Source of the DNA: DASPLX01 sp035627375
GTDB lineage: Bacteria; Pseudomonadota; Gammaproteobacteria; Burkholderiales; Burkholderiaceae_D
Assembly (NCBI GenBank): GCA_035627375.1
Contig: DASPLX010000042.1
Coordinates: forward strand, 1-13,281
DNA: 13,281 nt
Direction: 5' to 3'
Under the pieces are notes generated by a model that was not told the origin of the DNA, made no database searches, and worked only from the letters and a program-made list of their open reading frames with translations. Positions 6,172 to 12,854 of the stretch are shown piece after piece. The stretch's first letter is position 1. Every line of letters starts with the position of its first letter. Made by a program: the position numbers and the translations under genes.

Positions 6172-8409
6172 CTACCGGTGTTCGGCCAGGAGGTTCGCCA
6201 TCATCTTGCCGCGTACGGCTTCGATGTCGAAGTCCTTTTTGGCTTGCGATAGGAACGTCTTGCTCAAGTTCGCCACCGTATCTTTGGAGCCGAGGCCGAT
6301 TTGCTGATCGATATGCTCGGCAACCGCGCAACACCAAGCCCCGCAATTGTTATCGGAGCCGTTTTCTCCATTTAGATAGGTCACCGCCATTTGCACCTTT
6401 TGGCCAATGAATTGGAAGGTGGAGCCGATGCCGGTATTCTTCGATGCGCTCAACAATCCGGCCGTGAGTTTTTCCTCCACACCTGTCGGAATATTGGTTC
6501 CATTGGAATCGATGAACGCGATGGCAATCTGATTCTCCGAGGTCTTCGTCAACGTGATCAAGGACCAATGGTATCCGCCCGTATTGTACGGCGTGCACAT
6601 CGTTTGTCCGTTGCGCATGCCGTTCGCCTGCTTGAGGAGATTCACCGTCCGGTTTTCAAAAGTTTTCGTCGGCATGCTGTTGCTGAGGGGGCGCTCTTGA
6701 GGATTGTCCTCGCATTTGATGTTTTTCAGATTGTCTCGCAAGTACTGCACGACTTCCTGGACATTGATATTCCGGTTAGGATCGACCAGATTCTCGCCCT
6801 CGAACTCATCCACGGTAGTTGTGAGTAAGTGACTGGGGACTAGCAGGTTCGCATAGGAAGTCCGGAACACTTCATTTATCTGCTTCATCAGCTTCGTGTT
6901 CTCCGCGCGCGCAGCATCGGTACCCATGCGATACAGTTTGCCGGCGATGCCCATGATGCCATCCCGCATTCCGTTCTTGCGCGCGTCATTCAACGCGGCG
7001 ATCAGATCATCGCAACTTGGGCCGCCAGTGCCGCCATTTTGGAGTGCCGGTTGCGTGATTACCTTGTCCTGTTGGCGATTGATTCGAATGAACGGGACTC
7101 TTGGAGTCGTGCCGCCGTTGTATCCGGGATTCGTATGCCGCCCTTGCGTGTCGATGCCGGTATTTTCGTTACGGGTCGTCCGGCGCGGCGTATTGGACTG
7201 AATAGTCATATATTCATCGAACTTTGGGCCACGGCCTCGATGTTCTCCTTCCTCCGTTTTCCGTTGTGCTTCCTGGTTGCCGCGTATTTTATTGCCGTTT
7301 CGCTGTTCTCCCTGCTTTCGTGTCTTGAGCCCGAGATCGATCATTGCCCTAATATCCTCATCGGAAAAAGGATCGAAATCGGAAAGAGGAAGAGAACCGA
7401 AAGGTGAGGAGGGGAATTTCGGAGTCTTGCCGCCGTTGTATCCGGGATTCGTATGTCGCCCTTGCGTGTCGATGCCTGCATTTTCGCTACTGGTCGTCCG
7501 GCGCGGCGTATTGGACTGAATAGTCATATATTCATCGAACTTTGGGCCACGGCCTCGATGTTCTCCTTCCTCCGTTTTCCGTTGTGCTTCCTGGTTGCCG
7601 CGTATTTCATTGCCGTTTCGCTGTTCTCCCTGCATTCGTGTCTTGCGCCCGGGATCGAGCAGTGCCTCGAAATTCTTGTCGGATATGAAACCGAATTTCG
7701 GCTGGAGGAACACTTTTTTCCGTTCGTTGTTGCGCGGTGAGGAGGGAAATCTCGGAGTCTCGCTGCCCTCGTATTCCTGATCCGATGGTTGTTCGTTCCC
7801 GTCGATGCCTCCACTTCCATTATTGGGCAGCTTCTGCAATTGCTGCTCGAGGTTGAAGCGGTTAACCTGGCTTTCGTATTCCTCTTTCTGTTTTTGCTCT
7901 TCTAGCTGGACGCGCATATCGCTTTCGCTCGACCCTTGCTGGTTGATCAGGCTTTTCAGTTCGCCTAGCTTGCTTGCGATGTTTTCGCTGTTGAAGGCCA
8001 GAAAGTGGCGTTTGGTGAGTACCTTGTCAAGAGACGTCGAATATTGGTCGATCAGGGGAATCAGCTTCTTGCGTAGGGTGTTATTGCTCCGCGCCTCCTT
8101 GGCGACCGTGGCGAGAAGCGTGTTCACGCGGGTTTTCGAGTTCGCGGAAATGTCGGCCTCTCCTTTCTTGATCTTCACGATGTCTGCGACTTTGCTCTGT
8201 TGGAGCTCGCTGTTCTCCGCAGCGTATTGCATGAATAGATCGACAATTTTGTCGACGAATTTTCCATGGATACTATTGAGCATATCTTGTTGTTCTGCTT
8301 GAACCGGAGAATAGCGCAGGCCTTGCGTTTTAGATGTATCAGGGGAAGAAGTAAAGACGGGTAACATTTTCTTGAGATCCAAAGTAAAGCGTCTTTTCGG
8401 GCGAGGCAT
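6172..8409 (-). CDS. Putative clan CE cysteine protease (Ulp1/deubiquitinase-like or YopJ-like) effector with internal repeats
   Basis: A 745-residue protein I do not recognise as a named family. The N-terminus is basic (PRPKRR at 2-7, nuclear-signal-like). A helical region spans about 35-160 and a charged coiled coil about 162-195. Residues 200-440 are polar, rich in Gly, Asn, Arg and Gln, and hold two near-identical 106-residue repeats plus a degenerate third junction. The C-terminal domain (about 465-740) shows the ordered triad of clan CE: GYHWSLI with His614, AFIDSNG with Asp634, and DNNCGAW with Cys689. Spacings of 20 and 55 residues are close to those of Ulp1-type proteases. There is no signal peptide or membrane segment. 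Clan CE proteins of this style are typically type III or IV effectors that remove ubiquitin or SUMO, or acetylate host proteins. G+C is near 50 percent against 60-75 percent around it, which suggests transfer. The start is uncertain: no clear ribosome-binding site precedes the ATG at 8409, and Met15 is the alternative. Confidence 0.8.
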   Translation of the reverse strand: MPRPKRRFTLDLKKMLPVFTSSPDTSKTQGLRYSPVQAEQQDMLNSIHGKFVDKIVDLFMQYAAENSELQQSKVADIVKIKKGEADISANSKTRVNTLLATVAKEARSNNTLRKKLIPLIDQYSTSLDKVLTKRHFLAFNSENIASKLGELKSLINQQGSSESDMRVQLEEQKQKEEYESQVNRFNLEQQLQKLPNNGSGGIDGNEQPSDQEYEGSETPRFPSSPRNNERKKVFLQPKFGFISDKNFEALLDPGRKTRMQGEQRNGNEIRGNQEAQRKTEEGEHRGRGPKFDEYMTIQSNTPRRTTSSENAGIDTQGRHTNPGYNGGKTPKFPSSPFGSLPLSDFDPFSDEDIRAMIDLGLKTRKQGEQRNGNKIRGNQEAQRKTEEGEHRGRGPKFDEYMTIQSNTPRRTTRNENTGIDTQGRHTNPGYNGGTTPRVPFIRINRQQDKVITQPALQNGGTGGPSCDDLIAALNDARKNGMRDGIMGIAGKLYRMGTDAARAENTKLMKQINEVFRTSYANLLVPSHLLTTTVDEFEGENLVDPNRNINVQEVVQYLRDNLKNIKCEDNPQERPLSNSMPTKTFENRTVNLLKQANGMRNGQTMCTPYNTGGYHWSLITLTKTSENQIAIAFIDSNGTNIPTGVEEKLTAGLLSASKNTGIGSTFQFIGQKVQMAVTYLNGENGSDNNCGAWCCAVAEHIDQQIGLGSKDTVANLSKTFLSQAKKDFDIEAVRGKMMANLLAEHR
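7094..7347 (-). repeat. Second (C-terminal) copy of the 106-codon tandem repeat in the effector gene
   Basis: This copy encodes about residues 355-439. It aligns with the copy 318 bases further along the plus strand. Bases 7174-7314 differ from 7492-7632 at a single position (7290, T against C), so synonymous sites are also conserved. Divergence increases on both sides of this core. Confidence 0.9.
7412..7665 (-). repeat. First (N-terminal) copy of the 106-codon tandem repeat in the effector gene
   Basis: This copy encodes about residues 249-333. Shared features include KTR-x-QGEQRNGN, GNQEAQRKTEEGEHRGRG, PKFDEYMTIQSNTPRRTT and TQGRHTNPGYNGG. A degenerate third junction lies at about 7735-7806 (residues 201-222: GID, then GSETPRFPSSP), showing that the array once had, or is built from, at least three units. 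The repeat is in frame. Confidence 0.9.
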
Positions 8410-8738
8410 GGCAACGGGAAGGTTCTATTACTGAAGGCAATCCGCCAGGAGCAGCAGGCCGCGATGGCGCCATGCAGGCCCATGGCGAAAGACGGATATC
8501 GCCATGAGGAGGATCGTCGGCTAACGATCACGAAATGAGTGGCCGAAATACGGTCTTCGTTCGGATGAATAGTGAATTATTGTGAAAATTAGTCGCCGCC
8601 AATGCAGTCACGGCGCTGCTCCTACCCGATTGAACGCTTCTTCCGATATTAATTTTCCTATTGCAACAAATGCTTGCGGGCAAGGCGTGGACAAGCTTAT
8701 CGTAATGCTGTCAGGTCAGAACGGGGAGGAGACAAGAG
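8410..8738. other. Divergent intergenic region, partly AT-rich
   Basis: This 329-base gap separates the effector gene from the lytic transglycosylase gene. Bases 8560-8665 are clearly AT-rich compared with the chromosome. A weak promoter candidate for the transglycosylase is TTGCGG (8674-8679), 17 bases, TTATCG (8697-8702). I found no PIP box or hrpII box (paired TTCG motifs at 15-16 base spacing) for the effector, no clear -35/-10 pair on the minus strand, and no gene of its own. Confidence 0.5.
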
Positions 8739-9377
8739 GTGGACTGCTTCAAGACAGCGCGGCAGGCGATGCTGTGCGCGGCATTCTGCGCCAGCGGCAT
8801 CGCGCAGGCGGAAGATGCCAAGATTTATCGCTCCTACGATCCGGCCAGCAAGACGCCGATCTTTTCCGATCGCCCGCTCAACCGTACGTCGCAAGTCTTC
8901 GCCGTGTTCGATGGCCACCGGCTCTGGCCGCGCGCCGGCACCGGCCCGGTGACGCTGGCGCAACTGGCGGCGCGGCGCGCCGAACTGGAGCCGCTGGTCC
9001 AGCGCATCGCCCAGGCGTACGGCGTGCATGCCGCGTTGCTGAAAGCCGTCATCGAAGTCGAATCCGGCTTCAATGCGCGCGCCTTGTCGCCCAAGGGCGC
9101 GGTCGGCCTGATGCAGGTGATGCCGGCGACCGCCGCGCGCTACGGCCACTACGACCTCTATTCGCCGGAACAGAATCTCGAGGTCGGCGCGCGTTACCTG
9201 CGCGATCTGCTGGCCATGTTCAAGAACGATATCCGGCTCGCGGTGGCCGCCTACAACGCCGGCGAGAATGCCGTGATCCGCCACGGGCGGCGCGTGCCGC
9301 CGTATGCGGAAACCATGCGTTACGTGCCGATGGTGATGGAACGCTACGACCGCTTCCAGGCGCGCGCCGTGCATTGA
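8739..9377 (+). CDS. Secreted SLT-type (GH23) lytic transglycosylase with a DUF4124-like N-terminus
   Basis: A 212-residue periplasmic enzyme that cleaves the glycan strands of peptidoglycan to give anhydro-muropeptides. The signal peptide covers residues 1-24 with a likely cut after AQA. The next segment (IYRSYDP to IFSDRPLN, about 29-48) resembles the small DUF4124 domain. The SLT domain starts near 90 and shows AVIEVESGFN with the likely catalytic Glu108, SPKGAVGLMQVMP (117-129), NLEVGARYL and AVAAYNAGE, ending with the PPYAETMRYV motif. The GTG at 8739 is the start because GGAGGAG lies seven bases upstream. It is a single gene, divergent from the effector gene and convergent with the sigma factor. 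Its G+C matches the chromosome, so it probably belongs to the host core rather than to the effector insert. Confidence 0.93.
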   Translation: MDCFKTARQAMLCAAFCASGIAQAEDAKIYRSYDPASKTPIFSDRPLNRTSQVFAVFDGHRLWPRAGTGPVTLAQLAARRAELEPLVQRIAQAYGVHAALLKAVIEVESGFNARALSPKGAVGLMQVMPATAARYGHYDLYSPEQNLEVGARYLRDLLAMFKNDIRLAVAAYNAGENAVIRHGRRVPPYAETMRYVPMVMERYDRFQARAVH

Positions 9378-9378
9378 A

Positions 9379-9396
9379 GCGCAGCGCTCGCTGCGC
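9379..9396. terminator. Hairpin between two convergent genes, possible bidirectional terminator
   Basis: GCGCAGCG and CGCTGCGC are exact reverse complements separated by CT, lying between the two facing stop codons. The position suits a transcription stop for both strands, but there is no T tract on either side, so termination is uncertain. Confidence 0.35.
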
Positions 9397-9399
9397 CGG

Positions 9400-10662
9400 C
9401 TAGTCCGTCCCACGAATATGGGGCCGTCCGGCGGCGCGCACCTCGGCCAGACGCAGCGCCAGGTAGGAACGCTCGGCGTCGTTGAGCGTGCATGCCAGCG
9501 CCTGTTCGTAGGCCGCGCAGGCCTCGGCGTAGCGCGCGAGCCGGCGCAGCAGGTCGGCCTTCGCCGCATGGAGATATTGCGAACGGCCGAGTTCGCCCCG
9601 GGCCTCGATCTCCAGGATCCGGCGCAAACCGAATTCGATCTTGCCGGCCATGGCATGCGCCACCGCCGCGTTGAGTTCGACCACCGGCGTCGGCAGGTAG
9701 CGCAGCAGGCCGTCGTACAACGCCGCGATCTGGCGCCAGTCGGTATCCTCGGCGCGCTTCGCCTTGGCATGCAAGGCCGCGATCGCCGCCTGCACCTGGT
9801 AAGGTCCCGGTTGCCGCAGCGCGAGCGCATGGTCCAGGATGGCGAGTCCTTCGGCGATCATCGGTTCGTTCCAGAGCGACCGGTCCTGCCGTTCCAGCGT
9901 GACCAATTCGCCGGAATCGGAGACGCGGGTGGCGCTACGCGCATGCTGGAACAGCAGCAGGGCGAGCAAGCCGAGCGCTTCCGCCTGATCCGGGAGGAGA
10001 TCGGCCACCAGGCGCGCGAGCCGGATCGCCTCCACGCACAGGTCGATGCGCACCAGCGCCCGGCCGCTGGTCGCGGCATAGCCTTCATTGAAGATCAGGT
10101 AGATCACTTGCAGCACCAAGGGAAGGCGCTCGCCCAGGGCATCCCGTCCGGGCACCTCGAACGGAATGCCGGCGTCGGCGATCTTCCGCTTGGCGCGCAC
10201 GATGCGTTGCGCCACCGTGGCTTCCGCCTCGAGAAAGGCGCGCGCGATCTCGGGCGTCGTCAAGCCGCACAAGGTGCGCAATGCCATCGCCACCTGTGCC
10301 TGCCCGTTCAGGGCCGGATGGCAGCAGACGAAGATCAGGCGCAGCCGATCGTCCTCGAACACGTCGCCGGTGCCGGCATCGCAGTCCTCGCCGGACGCCG
10401 CCGATTCGGCCAGCGCCGCCGAATCGGGCACCATCCGGCCGTCGCGCCGCAGGATATCCAGCGCGCGATGCTGGGCCACCTTGGTCAGCCACGCGGCCGG
10501 GTTTGCGGGAAGCCCCTGCGCCGGCCAGGCTTCGAGCGCCTTGGCATACGCATCCTGCAATACGTCTTCCGCCAGCTGGAAATCGCCGAAGCGGCGGATC
10601 AATCCGGCGAGGATTCTGCCGCCTTCGCGGCGGCAGACTTCATGGATGGCGTGTACCAGCAC
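9400..10662 (-). CDS. ECF42-type RNA polymerase sigma factor with C-terminal TPR-like extension
   Basis: A 420-residue sigma factor. The region 2 domain (about 5-72) has AEDVLQDAYAKALEAWP and the NPAAWLTKVAQHRALDILRR stretch. Region 4 (about 125-160) has LTTPEIARAFLEAEATVAQR for promoter recognition. DDRLRLIFVCCHPAL (104-118) and RLPLVLQVIYLIFNEGY (179-195) are hallmarks of this group (DUF6596). The last 200 residues are helical and repeat-like (for instance YAEACAAYEQALA), thought to regulate the sigma factor in place of an anti-sigma protein. The start is the GTG at 10662. It is the only usual start codon after the in-frame TAA of the preceding gene, though it lacks a good ribosome-binding site. 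The YCII/DGPF gene lies 93 bases upstream on the same strand, the standard partner of this sigma group. Confidence 0.93.
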   Translation of the reverse strand: MLVHAIHEVCRREGGRILAGLIRRFGDFQLAEDVLQDAYAKALEAWPAQGLPANPAAWLTKVAQHRALDILRRDGRMVPDSAALAESAASGEDCDAGTGDVFEDDRLRLIFVCCHPALNGQAQVAMALRTLCGLTTPEIARAFLEAEATVAQRIVRAKRKIADAGIPFEVPGRDALGERLPLVLQVIYLIFNEGYAATSGRALVRIDLCVEAIRLARLVADLLPDQAEALGLLALLLFQHARSATRVSDSGELVTLERQDRSLWNEPMIAEGLAILDHALALRQPGPYQVQAAIAALHAKAKRAEDTDWRQIAALYDGLLRYLPTPVVELNAAVAHAMAGKIEFGLRRILEIEARGELGRSQYLHAAKADLLRRLARYAEACAAYEQALACTLNDAERSYLALRLAEVRAAGRPHIRGTD

Positions 10663-10755
10663 GGGACGGCGGATGATCGGCGCGGGTTGCCTGGCCGGCG
10701 GACGGCGCGCCGCGAGGCGGACCGTCCGTTCCCGGCGCGGCGGTGTTGCCGCGCG

Positions 10756-11100
10756 TTACACGAGCGGCCGGATCTCGATGGAAGATCCGATCTGCGCGGA
10801 CGGGCATTTCGCCGCCCACTTGATCGCCTCGTCGATGTTCGCCACTTCGATGATGTAATAGCCGCCGAGCTGCTCCTTGGTCTCCGCGAAAGGCCCGTCG
10901 GTGCAGACCACCTTGCCATCCTTGAGGCGCACCGTGGTGGCGGAGTGCACCGGCGCCAGTTCCGAGCCGCCGCGCATCACGCCCGCCTGGCTCAGTTCCT
11001 CGGTGTACCGGCCGTAATCCGCATAGATCTGCTGGATTTTCTCTTCCGGAAGCGAATTCCAGGCTTTTTCATCGCCGTAAATCAGGATCATGTATTCCAT
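10756..11100 (-). CDS. YCII-related DGPF-domain protein, partner of the ECF42 sigma factor
   Basis: A 114-residue cytoplasmic protein of the YCII superfamily. It shows the naming motif DGPF (68-71) within CTDGPFAETKEQLGGYYIIE, and the N-terminal strand EYMILIYGDE. DGPF proteins are regularly encoded beside ECF42 sigma factors and are thought to be part of their output or regulation; the biochemical activity is not established. The ATG at 11100 has AAGGA seven bases upstream. It probably forms a transcription unit with the sigma gene downstream. Confidence 0.93.
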   Translation of the reverse strand: MEYMILIYGDEKAWNSLPEEKIQQIYADYGRYTEELSQAGVMRGGSELAPVHSATTVRLKDGKVVCTDGPFAETKEQLGGYYIIEVANIDEAIKWAAKCPSAQIGSSIEIRPLV

Positions 11101-11190
11101 GTCGAGTTCCTTGGTTGGTTACCCGCGTATTCGGGCTTGCTACGACGAACGGCGCGCGCGCGATTCGACAACGGCGCGAAAAAATTCCGC

Positions 11191-11575
11191 TTATTTTTTC
11201 ATGCCGAGCATCCACGGCCGGATTTCATAGTTCAGCAGGCCGGACTTCACCGCCGGATCGGCGCCGGCGAACGCTTCGATCTCCTCCCTGCTCGCCCCCG
11301 GCGGTCGGCACCATCATGCCGCCCGCGCCGGCATCCAGGAAGGGCCCGCCCATTTCCAGCTTGCCGCTTTCCAGGAGCTTGCGATAGTGGTCGATGTGGG
11401 CCTGGATGCCGGGTTGTTCGAAAATCGGCGCGCCTGGAATCCACTTCGCACCGGGTTTGTGAATGACGACAAAGCGGGTTTCCTTCATGTTCGGGCCTTT
11501 TCCGGCGGGTGCTTGCGCGAGCGCGGCGCTCGAAAACAATAGAGCGGATAGCAGAAATATCTTGAGCGGTTTCAT
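11191..11575 (-). pseudogene. Secreted YCII-like protein, interrupted by a one-base frameshift
   Basis: Reading starts at the ATG at 11575 with a clear signal peptide (KIFLLSALLFSSAALAQA). It continues through ETRFVVIHKPGAKW, IDHYRKLLESGKLEMGGPF and AGAGGMMVPTAG, all typical of a YCII-like fold. At the CCCCC run (11295-11299; GGGGG on the coding strand) the frame is lost and the unshifted reading stops at 11225. Removing one G restores ASREEIEAFAGADPAVKSG and then LLNYEIRPWMLGMKK, ending at the TAA at 11191. The restored end is clearly native, so the shift is real or a sequencing error in a homopolymer. The gene lies 90 bases before the DGPF gene on the same strand and may belong to that operon. 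Its ribosome-binding site is weak. Confidence 0.85.
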
Positions 11576-11738
11576 GCGTTGCGAAAGAGGTATCGAAGTG
11601 CCGTCAATGTAACTTGCGTAAGCCCCGGCCGCAACGCCGGCGCGCGGAGCGCGTAATTGAAATGTAAAGCGCGAAATGCAAGCCGGACAAGAGCGACGTA
11701 TTTGTGTCGCCAGCGGTTCGGCGCAGCCGCCTCGCGTG

Positions 11739-11744
11739 TAAAAT
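11739..11744 (+). promoter_or_regulatory. Candidate -10 element for rdgC
   Basis: TAAAAT matches five of six -10 consensus bases and lies 23 bases before the ATG at 11768. The -35 region (TTCGGC at 11717-11722, spacer of 16) is weak. The 192-base gap upstream also contains the start of the divergent YCII-like gene. Confidence 0.35.
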
Positions 11745-11767
11745 GTCGCCTTTTTCGAGCGCTTCCC

Positions 11768-12682
11768 ATGTGGTTCAAGAATCTCCAGATCTACCGACTT
11801 CCCGCACCTTGGGCCATGACGCCCGACCAACTGGAAACCGCGCTCGCGCCGCTGGCCTTCGCCGCCGGCGGCAGCCTCGAAATGCAGACCCAGGGCTGGG
11901 CTTCGCCGCGCGACAATGACCGGCTCGTGCACACCGTCAACCGCCAGATGCTGCTGCAACTGGCGACGGAAAAGAAGCTGCTGCCGAGCACGGTCATCAA
12001 CCAGGTCACCAAGGCGCGCGCCGCCGAACTCGAGGAGCAGCAAGGCTTCGCGCCGGGGCGCAAGCAGATGCGCGAGCTCAAGGAGCAGGTCACCGACGAA
12101 TTGCTGCCGCGGGCCTTCTCGATCCGGCGCGACACCCGCGTCTGGATCGACCCGGTGCACGGCTGGCTCGCGGTCGACGCCGCCAGCCCGGCCAAGGCCG
12201 ACGAAGTGTTGAAGATGCTGTTGAAGGCGGTCGACAAGCTGCCTTTGTCGAGCTTGCATGTCGCGCGCTCGCCGGTGTCGGCCATGACCGACTGGCTGGC
12301 GGCGGACGAGGCGCCGGGCGGCTTCACCGTCGACCAGGATACCGAGTTGCGCGCCACCGGCGAGAGCAAGGCGACGGTGCGCTACGTGCGGCACACGATC
12401 GATGCCGAGGAAGTGCGCCGCCACATCGCGGCCGGCAAGCAATGCACGCGCCTGGCGATGACGTGGTCCGACAAGATTTCCTTCGTGCTGACCGAGGCGC
12501 TCGCGATCAAGCGCATCGCGCCGCTCGACGTGTTGAAGGAGAACGACGAAGTCAGGACCAAGGACGACGACGAGCGTTTCGATGCCGACTTCATGCTCAT
12601 GACGGGCGAGCTGGCGAAGATGCTCGACGATCTGGTGCTGGCGTTGGGCGGGGAAATGCAAGAGGAGCGCGCCGCGGCGTGA
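11768..12682 (+). CDS. rdgC: Recombination-associated protein RdgC
   Basis: A 304-residue nucleoid-associated DNA-binding protein. In enteric bacteria RdgC forms a ring-shaped dimer around duplex DNA and limits RecA-dependent recombination. The N-terminus MWFKNLQIYRL is the family signature. Further conserved stretches are LATEKKLLPSTVINQ, GFAPGRKQMRELKEQVTDEL, LLPRAFSIRRDT and VWIDPVHGWLAVDAASPAKA. The C-terminal half contains LAMTWSDKISFVLTE and DADFMLMTGEL. Length matches the family (about 300). The ATG at 11768 is set by the signature. It stands alone, followed by a strong terminator. Confidence 0.97.
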   Translation: MWFKNLQIYRLPAPWAMTPDQLETALAPLAFAAGGSLEMQTQGWASPRDNDRLVHTVNRQMLLQLATEKKLLPSTVINQVTKARAAELEEQQGFAPGRKQMRELKEQVTDELLPRAFSIRRDTRVWIDPVHGWLAVDAASPAKADEVLKMLLKAVDKLPLSSLHVARSPVSAMTDWLAADEAPGGFTVDQDTELRATGESKATVRYVRHTIDAEEVRRHIAAGKQCTRLAMTWSDKISFVLTEALAIKRIAPLDVLKENDEVRTKDDDERFDADFMLMTGELAKMLDDLVLALGGEMQEERAAA

Positions 12683-12722
12683 CCTGCCGCCGCGGGCGAT
12701 GCCTGCTGACGATTCGGAAACG

Positions 12723-12748
12723 GCCCGGGCTTGTCCCGGGCTTTTTTT
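12723..12748 (+). terminator. Intrinsic terminator of rdgC
   Basis: GCCCGGG (12723-12729) pairs exactly with CCCGGGC (12735-12741) around CTTGT, followed by seven T residues (12742-12748). It lies 40 bases after the rdgC stop codon. Confidence 0.92.
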
Positions 12749-12854
12749 GCGCCATGGCGGTCCGGGCCGGGCGAATATGGATGTCCGAAAACTGCCAACC
12801 CGATTGCCGCGGCCGTGCGAGGATACGCATCTTTCAACGCCAAGGAGAACTACC

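Noticed and set aside
7094..7806. Repeats considered as a CRISPR array or insertion sequence
   Set aside because: There are only two full copies, the 318-bp period is a whole number of codons, both lie within one open frame, and there are no spacers, terminal inverted repeats or transposase.
8410..8700. PIP box or hrpII box for type III effector expression
   Set aside because: The TTCG motifs on the minus strand here are spaced by 9 or 41 bases, not 15-16.
9418..11466. 682-codon open frame antisense to the sigma factor and DGPF genes
   Set aside because: Same artefact; the opposite strand has two well-supported genes.
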